DNA of 64,000 bases from Nostoc sp. UHCC 0702 (GTDB lineage: Bacteria > Cyanobacteriota > Cyanobacteriia > Cyanobacteriales > Nostocaceae). The position numbers were made by a program, and so were the translations under genes. The DNA lies in the NCBI GenBank assembly GCA_017164015.1, contig CP071065.1:5966091-6030090 (forward strand). The letters run 5' to 3'. Below, in pieces: positions 1 to 9,369 of this stretch; the stretch's first letter is position 1; each line of letters opens with the position of its first letter. The notes under the pieces are model-generated. The model saw nothing but the letters and a program-made list of their open reading frames with translations. It was not told where the DNA came from and did no database searches.

Positions 1-606
1 TTAGCTCCTAAATCCTGTATTCATGCCTATTATAAACTTGAGGAGATAGTTAATATCCCCCATGTATTAGAGCTGGCCAACGACACAAGAATTTTAACCA
101 TAATCGAGGAGATATTTGGAGCAAAGCCAACAATTTCTATGATACACATCTGGTGGTTATTGTCTGGCTTTGATACTCATGCAAATTTAGATGAACGATA
201 TTTTACACATCCCGGAGAATTTCATAGAGATGTGGATGATTGGTCAGAAATTAAGTTGTTTATCTATTTAAGTGATGTAGATGAAGGTTCTGGCCCTCAT
301 GCATATATTAAAAAGTCCCACACATGGTTACTCCCACCTAGAAAGAGAGATCTAGACATTAATAATCCTGATTTCCCCATCAAAGATAACTTAATAAAAC
401 TTACTGGTGAAGCAGGCTTCGCTTGGCTTGAGAATAGCTATGTACTCCACCGATCTCTGGTTCCTCAAAATAAGCATCGGTTGATTGTAGCAGTAACTTA
501 CACCTTGTTTCCATTACCATTTGGGCCTAAAATTCCTTTAAGGTCATGTGCAGATCCCAATCAATTCGATCCCTACATCAATAGAATCTATTTAAAATAT
601 CGGTAA
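1..606 (+). CDS. Phytanoyl-CoA dioxygenase-like protein, 5'-truncated by window edge
   Basis: The reading frame is open from base 1 to the TAA at 604-606 (201 residues seen), so the true start lies outside the window. The first methionine codons (139) are internal. The part seen has the pattern of Fe(II)/2-oxoglutarate dioxygenases of the PhyH family: an HxD pair in GEFHRDVDDW (about residue 75), the following DVDEGSGP strand, a distal histidine in VLHRS (about 150) and an arginine in NKHRL a few residues later that would bind 2-oxoglutarate. Such enzymes hydroxylate lipids, sugars or natural products; the substrate cannot be read here. Glycosyltransferase genes and a carbamoyltransferase follow on the same strand, which suggests tailoring of a glycan or secondary metabolite. 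Family call fairly sure, substrate unknown. Confidence 0.7.
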   Translation, partial: LAPKSCIHAYYKLEEIVNIPHVLELANDTRILTIIEEIFGAKPTISMIHIWWLLSGFDTHANLDERYFTHPGEFHRDVDDWSEIKLFIYLSDVDEGSGPHAYIKKSHTWLLPPRKRDLDINNPDFPIKDNLIKLTGEAGFAWLENSYVLHRSLVPQNKHRLIVAVTYTLFPLPFGPKIPLRSCADPNQFDPYINRIYLKYR

Positions 607-610
607 TTGA

Positions 611-793
611 GTAGGGTTAGTTTCAGATATGTTTGCCTTAATATCTTACACCAAAAATTTTGGTATATTGGTTGCACAGGCTCTAGGTGTAGGTATTCCC
701 GTTCTTTTTACTCCTGGTATTGTTCAACAAAAGCAACTGGTTTATGTACCAGAATTGGATGTGTTAGCGCTCGTACCCATAATTTATACGTGA
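611..793 (+). pseudogene. Remnant of a family-4 glycosyltransferase (C-terminal donor-binding part)
   Basis: After the stop at 608-610 a 60-codon frame runs to TGA at 791-793. It reads VSDMFALISYTKNFGILVAQ followed by ALGVGIPVLFTPG. This matches the GT-B C-terminal motif in which a sugar-nucleotide-binding region normally reads S-x-x-E-x-F-G-x-x-x-x-E-A-x-x-x-G-x-P-V. Both acidic residues of the E-x7-E motif are replaced (Lys and Gln) and nothing of the N-terminal domain remains, so this is a dead fragment. It lies directly behind the dioxygenase gene and before another glycosyltransferase gene, consistent with decay inside a glycan cluster. Confidence 0.65.
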
Positions 794-804
794 ATTCGAT
801 GAAC

Positions 805-885
805 TTCTCCCCAACTCCTCTCCGACCCGGCTACCTTGTACACACAAGCCCTTATAAGAAGAGAGGTTTGGAGAGGGTTTTTTTT
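805..885 (+). terminator. Imperfect inverted repeat followed by a T run
   Basis: A C-rich arm at about 807-821 (CTCCCCAACTCCTCT) is matched by AGAGGTTTGGAGAGGG at 863-877, which is followed directly by eight T (878-885). The layout is that of an intrinsic terminator. The same kind of C-rich/G-rich hairpin recurs between genes elsewhere in the window (31381-31449, 61505-61570), so it is also a member of a dispersed repeat family. Confidence 0.45.
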
Positions 886-1015
886 AATCCGTCAAACTCA
901 CGTTAATTATTGCTAATCACTTTTGTTGCTCTATCTGTTAAAATCATTTTTTTAACTTTTATCATAAGTGAAATTTAATTATAAAAAATAAAAAAAACTG
1001 GCGAAATTTTGTTAA

Positions 1016-2524
1016 ATGAATAAAAATAATTGGAAAACTCTTAGCTCACCTTATATGGCTTTGAGCCTGTGCTTACTTGTATCTTTCCCCTTATTTTTTT
1101 TGAGAGGGATTGGCGTATTTGATGACTCTGTATTTCTCAAAATTGGGGAATTAATTCTTAATGGATTAGTTCCATATCGAGATGTATTTGATAATAAACC
1201 TCCAGGAATCTATTATCTGGGTGCTGCGATCGCTGCCATCGGCAACAGTCATTGGCTAGCACCACGAATTTTTTTGTTTGTATTTGCTGCTGTTTTCGGC
1301 GTGTGGGTAATTAGATATACTAGCAAATACTGGGGTAGTTTAGCAGCGTATCTAGTCGCTTGGATATTTGGACTATCTTATACCATTGCCCAAGGCTATA
1401 GCTTTCATACAGACCAGTTCTGTGCTTTTTTTGGGTTTGCTGCGATCGCGGCAATCTCTGGAGAACGTCGTCACGTGAAAAGTTCATGGTTATTGTGCGG
1501 AATTTCCATTAGTATTGCCCTTCTTTTCAAACAAGTAGCTGTGATTTATTTAGCAGCAATTATCTTTGCTCAACTCGCCGCCAGTCTGGCAAAAAAATTG
1601 TCTTGGCAATCCCTATTCAGTCGCTGCATAATGCTGATATCTGGATTTGCCATCATCCCTGGAATAGTGGTTGCTGTCATTCTCTGGAACGGAATCTGGC
1701 AAGACTTTTATGATGCAGTTTTTATCAGTATACCCGTAGCACAAAAATCTATTAATCTGTCTGATACATTTAATTTATGGATCAAAGTACCATCTATCTG
1801 GTTAGCTATAGCGTGTTTTTTAATTTTAATTATAGACAAAAAGCTGCGTCTTCTTTTACAAAAAAATGATTATTTTTCTGAACTACTGTTATTAATAGTA
1901 GTTGGAGTTTTATCTGTATTGCCAACTCTCAGTCAAGTTAGTAATACACACTACACTGGCGCATCTCTCGTTTTTATGGCAATTATTAGTTCCATAATTT
2001 TAAGTAGTTATTTTCAACTCAATAAAAGCAGATTGAATTACAAAAAAAGTCAACTTTTATTCATATCTATTATCACATCTATATTACTCACCTATACTTT
2101 TGGCATCATTTGGGGTGGAACAATGATGATTAGCCAGAATCGTCTATCTATAGATCTGGCACAAATGCATGAAATTAGAAGTGTATTAAATCTTTATCTA
2201 TCCTCCACAGATAAAATATTAACTCTGTCGGATAATGCCGCTAGAATTTATTACATGAGTGGACGTATACCATTAATAAAATATATTTATTATTATGGTT
2301 CTGGCTGGCTGAATAGTAAGATACCAAGTCTTGACGATTCGGCAAAGCTACTGGCGTCAGGTACAGCACCAGGAGCAATTATAGAAATGCCATTAAATCA
2401 AGAACAACCTTTAAATAATTATAAAAAATATCAAGTAATTGAACCATCCAACAGTATTAATCTGGTTCAACAAACCCGTACTATTATCTTGATTCGCGGA
2501 GATTTATATGAAAAAAAACTTTAA
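1016..2524 (+). CDS. GT-C membrane glycosyltransferase (ArnT/PMT, GT39/GT83-like)
   Basis: 502 residues with about a dozen hydrophobic segments. The N-terminal part has the acidic pair and loop typical of GT-C transferases that use polyprenyl-phosphate sugars: FDDSVFLKIGELILNG (about 36-51) followed by VPYRDVFDNKPPGIYY, close to the family signature with D-x-K-P-P-G. It would transfer a sugar from a lipid-linked donor to an acceptor at the outer face of the cytoplasmic membrane. The start ATG follows an AT-rich leader; no strong Shine-Dalgarno is visible. The GT2 gene downstream starts 36 bp after the stop, so the two are probably cotranscribed. The acceptor is unknown. Confidence 0.75.
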   Translation: MNKNNWKTLSSPYMALSLCLLVSFPLFFLRGIGVFDDSVFLKIGELILNGLVPYRDVFDNKPPGIYYLGAAIAAIGNSHWLAPRIFLFVFAAVFGVWVIRYTSKYWGSLAAYLVAWIFGLSYTIAQGYSFHTDQFCAFFGFAAIAAISGERRHVKSSWLLCGISISIALLFKQVAVIYLAAIIFAQLAASLAKKLSWQSLFSRCIMLISGFAIIPGIVVAVILWNGIWQDFYDAVFISIPVAQKSINLSDTFNLWIKVPSIWLAIACFLILIIDKKLRLLLQKNDYFSELLLLIVVGVLSVLPTLSQVSNTHYTGASLVFMAIISSIILSSYFQLNKSRLNYKKSQLLFISIITSILLTYTFGIIWGGTMMISQNRLSIDLAQMHEIRSVLNLYLSSTDKILTLSDNAARIYYMSGRIPLIKYIYYYGSGWLNSKIPSLDDSAKLLASGTAPGAIIEMPLNQEQPLNNYKKYQVIEPSNSINLVQQTRTIILIRGDLYEKKL

Positions 2525-2560
2525 TATTTATTCATTATAAATAAAAGCACAAAATATCTT

Positions 2561-3340
2561 ATGTTATCGTCAGACATAACTTCACTAATCCTTACTTACA
2601 ACGAAGCTCCAAATATTCGTCGCACTCTCCAGAGTCTCACCTGGGCAAAGTCAATTGTGGTAATTGATAGTTTTAGTACCGATGAAACTTTAGAGATTTT
2701 ACACTGCTATTCGCAAGTACAAGTTTTTCAAAGGCAATTTGATTCCTTTGCATCTCAGTGTAATTATGGTTTAGCAAAAATTGCATCCGAATGGGTGCTT
2801 TCTCTGGATGCTGATTATGTCTTAACTGATGAGCTAATTAATGAAATTAAAACACTGCCAATAGAGTCTGATGCAGACAGCTACAGTGTCAGATTCAAGT
2901 ATTGTATCTTTGGTAAACCTTTGCGTGGTACTCTACTTCCGCCCCGAAAGGTACTCTATAAAAAACAAAAAGCGATTTACAAAGATGATGGACATGCCCA
3001 TCGGGTTTGGGTGGGGGGTAAATCGAGTATGCTATCTGGTTATATTCATCATGACGATCGCAAACCCCTAAGCCGCTGGTTGTGGGCACAGGATCGCTAC
3101 ATGGTGATTGAAGCTAAAAAAATACTAGAAACTACAGAAAATGAACTTAGTTTTAGCGATCGCATTCGTAAACAAAAAATCCTGGCACCCTTGATCATTT
3201 TAGTTTACTGTCTGATTCTCAAAGGCGGTATTCTTGATGGTTGGCATGGTTGGTACTATGCACTCCAGCGCGTTTTAGCAGAAATTTTACTAGCAATTAG
3301 ACTATTGGAGTTAGAAAAATTAGAGCAAACAAATATGTAA
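2561..3340 (+). CDS. Family 2 glycosyltransferase (WaaE/KdtX-like)
   Basis: 259 residues. The N-terminal Rossmann-like domain begins LILTYNE (9-15), followed by VVIDSFSTDET (33-43) and the metal-binding LSLDADY near residue 82, which is the GT2 DxD site. The middle part (PLRGTLLPPRKVLYKKQKA, then HAHRVWVGGK and HHDDRKPLSRWL) is the pattern of the LPS-core beta-1,4-glucosyltransferase WaaE/KdtX subgroup. The C-terminus has a hydrophobic segment (LAPLIILVYCLILKG). It is probably in an operon with the GT-C gene upstream and the carbamoyltransferase 80 bp downstream. The sugar specificity is not readable. Confidence 0.75.
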   Translation: MLSSDITSLILTYNEAPNIRRTLQSLTWAKSIVVIDSFSTDETLEILHCYSQVQVFQRQFDSFASQCNYGLAKIASEWVLSLDADYVLTDELINEIKTLPIESDADSYSVRFKYCIFGKPLRGTLLPPRKVLYKKQKAIYKDDGHAHRVWVGGKSSMLSGYIHHDDRKPLSRWLWAQDRYMVIEAKKILETTENELSFSDRIRKQKILAPLIILVYCLILKGGILDGWHGWYYALQRVLAEILLAIRLLELEKLEQTNM

Positions 3341-3420
3341 AATCATTGTTATTCAGTTAATCTTGTTCTAACTCATTCAATCTTTTGTAATCAACCTAAT
3401 AAATTCAGAGTAAAACTTAT

Positions 3421-5160
3421 ATGAACATCTTAGGAATCAATGCTTACCACGGTGATGCCTCTGCTAGCTTGATCCAAAATGGTCAGCTGGTTGCCGCAGT
3501 TGAAGAAGAACGGTTTAATAGAGTCAAACATTGGGCTGGATTTCCCGCAGAATCCATCCGCTATTGCCTGAAAGTTGGTGGTATTAGTGCCGCAGACTTG
3601 GATCATGTAGCAGTATCCTTTAACCCCAAAGCCAACCTGAATCGTAAACTCCTGTTCACCCTGCAACAACGTCCCTCTCTATCGTCACTGCTAGATAGAT
3701 TCAACAAACAGAGTAAATCTGGCAGCCTCCAGCAGCAGTTAGCAGATGCCTGCTACTGTCAACCGCAAGACATCAAAGCCACTATCCATTCACTGGAACA
3801 CCACACAACTCACCTCGCCAGTGCCTTCTTTATTTCCCCTTTTGAAAAAGCAGCTATATTATCCGTGGACGGCATGGGAGACTTTGTGAGTACGCTTGCT
3901 GCTGCTGGTGAAGGCAACCATCTAGAGTATTTCTCTCGCACTCACTATCCTCACTCTATCGGTTATCTTTACAATGCCATTACTCTCTACTTGGGCTTTC
4001 CCGCCTATGGAGATGAATATAAAGTCATGGGATTGGCACCTTACGGAGAACCAGAATATCTCGAAGCTTTCCGCAAAATTATTTATCCCAAAGATGATAG
4101 TTTTGAGTTGAACCTGGATTACTTTACTCACCATGAGCAAGGCATTGCCATGAAATGGGACGATGGAGCGCCTAGGGTTGAACCCTTCCACAGCCCAGAA
4201 TTAGAAAAATTATTGGGGTCAGCACGACAACCCAACTCAGAAGTTACCCCCAAGCATCAGAACATTGCTGCTTCTGTGCAAGCGGTGACGGAAGAAATTA
4301 TTTTTCATCTACTTAACCGCCTGAGCGATCGCGCTCAAAGTGAGAATCTCTGCTTGGCAGGTGGTGTAGCGATGAATTCCGTTGCCAATGGCAAGATTAC
4401 CCAAAATACTCCCTTCAAAAATATTTATATTCCTGTGGGTGCGGCTGACAATGGTACCTCAATTGGAGCAGCTTTCTTTGTCTGGAATCATGTCCTCAAG
4501 CAACCACGTCAGTTTGTTTTGAACCATGCATATTGGGGTTCGGAGTTTTCTGATGAAGAATGCTTGCTATCATTGCAGTCTCACGATTTGCAACCGAAAC
4601 ATTTAGAGCGAGAAGCACTGCTACACCAAGTTGTTGATACCCTTTGTGAAGGTAAAGTAGTTGGTTGGTTTCAAGGCAGAATGGAATTTGCTGCTAGGGC
4701 TTTGGGCAACAGATCCCTGATTGCCGATCCGCGCCGTGTTGATATGCGGGATATTATCAACCTCAAAATTAAATTCCGAGAAAAGTTCCGTCCCTTTGCT
4801 CCTAGTATTCTGGAAGAAAAGGTAGGTGAATACTTTGAGATTGATGAACCAGCACCATTCATGGAAAAAGTCTTTAAAATTCGCCCAGAAAAAAGAGAGC
4901 AAATTCCTGCTGTCACCCATGTTGATGGTACTGGACGCTTACAAAGTGTCAGTCGTGAAACTAATCCTCTTTATTGGGACTTGATTAATACTTTTGCTCA
5001 ACGCACTGGTATTCCCATTATTTTGAACACCTCCCTCAACGAAAATGAACCCATCGTGAGAACGCCAACAGAAGCCATTCAGTGCTTCTTGAGAACACAC
5101 ATGGATGCTTTAGTCTTGGGTTCTTATTATATAGAACGCAAGGATATCAAATCATCTTAG
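3421..5160 (+). CDS. Carbamoyltransferase, NodU/CmcH/TobZ family
   Basis: 579 residues, the usual family length. The N-terminal ASKHA-fold (Kae1-like) domain starts NILGINAYHGDASASLI and includes AVEEERFNRVKHW. The metal-binding LEHHTTHLASAF occurs near residue 130, and CLAGGVAMNSVANGKI and PVGAADNGTSIGAAF occur near 315-350. The C-terminal YrdC-like domain holds FQGRMEFAARALGNRSLIAD and ILNTSLNENEPIV. These enzymes make carbamoyl-adenylate from carbamoyl phosphate and ATP and pass the carbamoyl group to a hydroxyl of a sugar or natural product. With the dioxygenase and glycosyltransferases upstream, carbamoylation of a glycan or glycolipid is the likely job. Confidence 0.9.
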   Translation: MNILGINAYHGDASASLIQNGQLVAAVEEERFNRVKHWAGFPAESIRYCLKVGGISAADLDHVAVSFNPKANLNRKLLFTLQQRPSLSSLLDRFNKQSKSGSLQQQLADACYCQPQDIKATIHSLEHHTTHLASAFFISPFEKAAILSVDGMGDFVSTLAAAGEGNHLEYFSRTHYPHSIGYLYNAITLYLGFPAYGDEYKVMGLAPYGEPEYLEAFRKIIYPKDDSFELNLDYFTHHEQGIAMKWDDGAPRVEPFHSPELEKLLGSARQPNSEVTPKHQNIAASVQAVTEEIIFHLLNRLSDRAQSENLCLAGGVAMNSVANGKITQNTPFKNIYIPVGAADNGTSIGAAFFVWNHVLKQPRQFVLNHAYWGSEFSDEECLLSLQSHDLQPKHLEREALLHQVVDTLCEGKVVGWFQGRMEFAARALGNRSLIADPRRVDMRDIINLKIKFREKFRPFAPSILEEKVGEYFEIDEPAPFMEKVFKIRPEKREQIPAVTHVDGTGRLQSVSRETNPLYWDLINTFAQRTGIPIILNTSLNENEPIVRTPTEAIQCFLRTHMDALVLGSYYIERKDIKSS

Positions 5161-5234
5161 TAATCCGGGACGAGGCGATCGCGCGGGGCAAAATAGAGAA
5201 GAAATAAACAACTAGCAAATCAGTGAGTCTGTTG

Positions 5235-5816
5235 ATGAAAGTATTTCATCTTATGAGACAGTATTGGATTTTTACTCTAGCAAGTTTTCTCGTGATCCTG
5301 CTGTTGTTCATACCCATTCAATTAGCGATCGCTTCTTACCAAGCCCCACAACCCCAAGCCATTCTCACCCTCGGTGGTAGCCCATATCGAGAAGAATTCA
5401 CCGCCCAATTTGCTCAAAATCATCCTTCCCTGGATATTTGGATTTCCAGCGGTAACTCCCCAGAAGAAATCCTTGCCATCTTCAAAACTGCGGGTACTCC
5501 AAGCGATCGCCTCCACCTTGACTATCGTGCTACTGACACCGTTACCAACTTTACAACCCTCGTGTCAGATTTTAAACAACGTCGGATTCAGCACCTTTAC
5601 CTGATTACCTCGGATTTCCACATGCCTAGAGCCAAGGCAATAGCCACTATTGTTCTAGGTAGTTATGGTATTATTTTTACTCCTGTTCCTATCTCCTCTT
5701 CCTACCCCAGAGAATCCATAATTCGTATCTTTCGTGATTTTGGACGCTCAGTAGTATGGATTTTTACGGGTCGTACTGGAGCCAGTTTGAGGGCTAGCTT
5801 ATCTCCTCTATATTAA
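5235..5816 (+). CDS. DUF218 (YdcF/ElyC-like) membrane-anchored protein
   Basis: About 193 residues from the ATG at 5235; GTG 5223 and ATG 5253 are alternative starts in frame. An N-terminal membrane anchor (WIFTLASFLVILLLFIPIQL) is followed by the DUF218 core: AILTLGGSPYREEF, IWISSGNSPEEI, HLDYRATDTVTNFTTL and LITSDFHMPRAKAIA. DUF218 proteins such as ElyC and SanA act in envelope metabolism; their biochemical activity is largely undefined. It lies 62 bp after the carbamoyltransferase and may end the surface-sugar operon. Its 3' side is closed by the 36-bp palindrome at 5856-5891. Confidence 0.75.
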   Translation: MKVFHLMRQYWIFTLASFLVILLLFIPIQLAIASYQAPQPQAILTLGGSPYREEFTAQFAQNHPSLDIWISSGNSPEEILAIFKTAGTPSDRLHLDYRATDTVTNFTTLVSDFKQRRIQHLYLITSDFHMPRAKAIATIVLGSYGIIFTPVPISSSYPRESIIRIFRDFGRSVVWIFTGRTGASLRASLSPLY

Positions 5817-5855
5817 TTATCAGTCCATAACACTCAGCGCAATTATTTAGACTAT

Positions 5856-5891
5856 GTTAAAGATATGTATTTTAAAATACATATCTTTAAC
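5856..5891. terminator. Perfect 36-bp palindrome
   Basis: Starting GTTAAAGATATGTATTTT and ending with its exact reverse complement, all 36 bases are self-complementary around the centre between 5873 and 5874. It lies 40 bp behind the DUF218 stop and 121 bp before the likely start of the caspase-GUN4 gene. There is no T run, so it may be an unusual terminator, a transcript-end hairpin or a binding site for a dimeric protein. An ATG inside it (5865) opens the longer version of the next frame, which argues against that start. Confidence 0.6.
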
Positions 5892-6011
5892 TTTGTAATT
5901 CCTAAAATTTATGGAACCTTGATTGTTAATTTTGACCTGCTTTCACCGGAAATTCCCCACACAAGTGCGTATAAATATCAAACTCAAGTTACAAAAGCAA
6001 TAAAAACTGAG

Positions 6012-7631
6012 ATGGTAAAAAACTGGGCGTTAGCGATTGGTATTAATCAGTACGACTTCTTACAACCGCTAAAGTATGCCAAGCGGGATGCAAAGTTAAT
6101 GCAGGAGTTTTTTCGCAACGAAGCAGGTTTTGATCGGGTTTTCTGGTTTTCCGATGACTCACCTGATCTTGGTAGCGAACCCACTCGTCCTTATCGTGCT
6201 AACTTGTTGCGACTGTTACAGCAGTTATTTGCAAAACCGTTTATGGAGGCGGGAGATAACTTTTGGTTTTTCTTTAGCGGTTATGGAATGGTACACGCTA
6301 ACCACGATTACCTTATGCCCTCTGATGGAGATCCAGAGGATATAGAAAACACAGCTATTTCTATTAGTTACCTCACCGAATGCCTACGCAACTGTGGATC
6401 TGATAATATTATCTTAATATTAGATGCTTGTCGCCAACAGCACAAGAAAAGTGGGGAAGGAATTGGGCGACACACGCAAAAAATAGCACGTCAAACTGGG
6501 GTTATCAGCATCTTATCCTGTAGTCCAGATGAATACTCCTATGAAATCGACGCATTACAAAAAGGTGTCTTTACCCATGCGCTACTGGAAGGTTTAGGTA
6601 CTCAGGGACAATGTGCCACTGTTGAGCGGTTGAATCAGTATCTCAGTTTTCGAGTACCGGAACTTGTGCATCACTTTCAGTTGGCTCGACAAACACCTCA
6701 TACCATAGCTGAGCCAGTAACTAAGTCCCACCTGATTTTCGCACCAAAATACGCAACTAAGCATGATATCAGCAAGCTACAGATAGATGCTGTGCAAGCT
6801 GAAGTTAATCAGAATCTAGAATTAGCAGAGCAATTATGGATTCGGGTAAATGCTGCGGCTTCTAGTCCAGACATAGATGCAGTCAAAGCAATCGAAAGAA
6901 TCGCTCAGTTGCGGGTGGAAGCTTGTGCAACTCAAAAACACCTCACACCTCAAATCTCTTCTTTAAATGGTTCGCCTCTGCATGAGAAGAGGAATTACGA
7001 CCTACACTCGAATCTCGACGGGCGTAGCTTCAACCAGAGTTTGGGGCTAGGGCGTACAACAACTGCAAAACACCAACAAAAATCAACCCTGACAATACCA
7101 GACATTGCAATTGATGACCTCAGTTCGGAACGGGGAATAGACTATAAACCTTTGCGCGATTTGCTAGCAGCTGGTAAGTGGAAACAAGCAGATCGAGAAA
7201 CTCTGGCTGTGATGTTGAAGGTTGCTGGCCGAGAAAAAGAAGGCTGGCTGAACATAGAATCTATTAATCTGTTTCCGGAAACCGACCTTTATACCATTGA
7301 CCAACTTTGGCTAAAGTTCAGCAATGGACATTTTGGTTTTAGCGTCCAAAAGCAAATTTGGGAAAGCGTTGGTGGACAACCTGATGCTGATTATGATACA
7401 TGGTGGAAGTTTTGCGATCGCATCGGCTGGCGTGTAAATCAAAATTGGCTATTTTACTCTGACCTCACCTTCTCTACAGATGCACCTTTGGGACATTTTC
7501 CTGCAATGGGAACGGTGAATCTTTTGACAGTTTGGCGGGGTTGGGTAGTGGGTTTATTCTCTTGCCTTGTCGGATTCTCTGTTTTAGCATTGAGATTGAC
7601 AAAATGTGATCGCCGCCATATCGTACTTTAA
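6012..7631 (+). CDS. Caspase-like (C14) domain fused to GUN4 domain, C-terminal membrane anchor
   Basis: 539 residues from ATG 6012, which begins MVKNWALAIGINQY, the usual first strand of cyanobacterial caspase-like proteins. The frame extends upstream to 5865, but that part includes the palindrome and shows no domain. The caspase fold runs to about residue 230. The cysteine motif LILDACRQQ is present, but the catalytic histidine motif reads FFFSGYGM, with Tyr where active members have His. About 395-510 is a GUN4 domain (LRDLLAAGKWKQADRET, TIDQLWLKFSNGHFGFSVQK, WRVNQNWLFYSDLTFS), which binds Mg-porphyrins and bilins. A hydrophobic segment (WVVGLFSCLVGFSVLAL) ends the protein. It may be a pseudo-protease in tetrapyrrole or stress signalling; that role is inference. 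Confidence 0.85.
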   Translation: MVKNWALAIGINQYDFLQPLKYAKRDAKLMQEFFRNEAGFDRVFWFSDDSPDLGSEPTRPYRANLLRLLQQLFAKPFMEAGDNFWFFFSGYGMVHANHDYLMPSDGDPEDIENTAISISYLTECLRNCGSDNIILILDACRQQHKKSGEGIGRHTQKIARQTGVISILSCSPDEYSYEIDALQKGVFTHALLEGLGTQGQCATVERLNQYLSFRVPELVHHFQLARQTPHTIAEPVTKSHLIFAPKYATKHDISKLQIDAVQAEVNQNLELAEQLWIRVNAAASSPDIDAVKAIERIAQLRVEACATQKHLTPQISSLNGSPLHEKRNYDLHSNLDGRSFNQSLGLGRTTTAKHQQKSTLTIPDIAIDDLSSERGIDYKPLRDLLAAGKWKQADRETLAVMLKVAGREKEGWLNIESINLFPETDLYTIDQLWLKFSNGHFGFSVQKQIWESVGGQPDADYDTWWKFCDRIGWRVNQNWLFYSDLTFSTDAPLGHFPAMGTVNLLTVWRGWVVGLFSCLVGFSVLALRLTKCDRRHIVL

Positions 7632-7896
7632 GAACTTTTACCTTTATTGTTGCAAAATAAAGTTTGCCTGAGTGTATTTTATTTCGACGAAGTTTAGCGA
7701 TCGCTCTTTCAAGTGCGTGACTTTAAAATATCTCCTCTCCTCCTGACTGTCACCTCCGGGTAGAAGTTGAAGTCCAAGTGCAGTGAGGAAACCCCTACTG
7801 CCTATCTGCCAGCTGTGGCTTTCACCGATTTGTTAGACTGATGACACCAGGTTTTTTCAGGCAAATCTCTGATAACGCCAGCAGACGAGGCTATCC

Positions 7897-9369
7897 ATGC
7901 TTACAAGTACGCTACTTCTCTCAAACCAACTCCCCACCCTGCAATATTCATCTACAACGGAGCGATTCGATGAAACTTGGGAAGCCCCCCTGGCTACCCT
8001 CTTAGGACTAGGACGCGCAGCAGGCGCAGACTTCATCGAATTTTTCTTAGAACGTCGCAACTACATTAATTGTCTTGCAGAAGACGACACAATCACTGGT
8101 ATTTCACCAAGTCTAGGCACAGGTGCAGGAGTTAGGGTATTTCGCGGCAAAGCCGATTGCTATGTCAGCACCAATGACCTTTCATTCTCAGGCTTGAAAG
8201 CTGCCTTAGAAAAAGGTCTTTCGATCCTGGGATTAAATCTACCAGCACCTAATGCTTTTATTCCAGAAATTAATCTGGAATTATTGAGGGACTACGCTAC
8301 AAAAAGCGGCAAAGATGGATGGCTATCTTTGTGTAGCTCGATTCGGGAAATGGGAGAAGTCCTCCTTGATGGGACTGCCAAGCTCAAGCAAAAAGCTCGT
8401 CACATCCAATCTCGCCGCGCTAACTATTTCCGGGATTGGCAAGAAGTCTTAGTAGCTGCTAGCGATGGCACTTTTGCCCGTGACATTCGCCTCACCCAGT
8501 CAGTGGGGTTTAGCCTTTTGTGTGCTGATGGTGCTAATCGTGCCTCCATTGGCGAACGCGCTGGTAATACCAGTGATGCCAACTTCCTGAGAACTTGGGA
8601 TTATCAACAAGCTGCCGACCAAATAGCAGAATCAGCTGGTAAAATGCTCTACGCTGATTACGTGGAATCAGGCACTTACCCCATCATCATGGCAAATCAT
8701 TTTGGTGGCGTCATCTTCCACGAAGCCTGTGGGCACTTGCTGGAAACTACTCAAATTGAACGCAATACCACTCCCTTTGCGGATAAAAAAGGCGAAAAAA
8801 TTGCCCACGAAAGTTTAACAGCTTGGGATGAAGGGCGGAGTGAAAATGCCTTCGGTACAATTGACATGGATGACGAAGGTATGCCTGCTCAAAGAACTCT
8901 ATTAATAGAAAAAGGCGTTCTCAAAAACTTCTTAGCAGATAGAGCAGGTTCTTCGCGCACCGGACACCCCAGAACTGGAAGCGGCCGCCGTCAGAATTAT
9001 ACTTTTGCCGCTGCTAGTCGGATGCGTAATACTTATATTGCTCCTGGCGAATATATAACTGAAGATTTATTTGCCTCTGTTGATAAAGGTATTTACTGTA
9101 AAAAGATGGGTGGTGGTAGCGTTGGTGCTACAGGCCAATTTAACTTTAGTGTCGATGAAGCTTATTTAATTGAAAATGGCAAAATTACCAAACCACTAAA
9201 GGGAGCCATCCTCATCGGTGAAGCCAAGGAAATTATGAATAAAATTTCCATGTGTTCCCAAGATTTGGAAGTTGCACCTGGTTTTTGTGGTTCTGTTAGT
9301 GGCAGTATTTATACCACAGTAGGACAACCCCATATCAAGGTTGATTCTATAACCGTAGGTGGACGTTAA
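7897..9369 (+). CDS. tldD: TldD-type zinc metalloprotease
   Basis: 490 residues, the usual length. The zinc site HEACGH (HExxxH) lies in GGVIFHEACGHLLE at about residue 272, and a cysteine-rich C-terminal part includes GGGSVGATGQFNFSVDEAYL and VAPGFCGSVSG, all typical of TldD. TldD and its non-catalytic partner TldE/PmbA form a heterodimeric protease with a closed chamber that degrades unfolded peptides and matures some ribosomally made peptides. The partner gene follows 220 bp downstream on the same strand. Confidence 0.95.
   Translation: MLTSTLLLSNQLPTLQYSSTTERFDETWEAPLATLLGLGRAAGADFIEFFLERRNYINCLAEDDTITGISPSLGTGAGVRVFRGKADCYVSTNDLSFSGLKAALEKGLSILGLNLPAPNAFIPEINLELLRDYATKSGKDGWLSLCSSIREMGEVLLDGTAKLKQKARHIQSRRANYFRDWQEVLVAASDGTFARDIRLTQSVGFSLLCADGANRASIGERAGNTSDANFLRTWDYQQAADQIAESAGKMLYADYVESGTYPIIMANHFGGVIFHEACGHLLETTQIERNTTPFADKKGEKIAHESLTAWDEGRSENAFGTIDMDDEGMPAQRTLLIEKGVLKNFLADRAGSSRTGHPRTGSGRRQNYTFAAASRMRNTYIAPGEYITEDLFASVDKGIYCKKMGGGSVGATGQFNFSVDEAYLIENGKITKPLKGAILIGEAKEIMNKISMCSQDLEVAPGFCGSVSGSIYTTVGQPHIKVDSITVGGR

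Noticed and set aside
607..906. 99-codon frame starting TTG
   Set aside because: It runs in another frame over the glycosyltransferase remnant and a terminator-like hairpin, and has no family features.
5865..6011. 49-residue N-terminal extension of the caspase-GUN4 protein
   Set aside because: The upstream ATG lies inside the 36-bp palindrome; the family normally begins at MVKNWALAIGIN.
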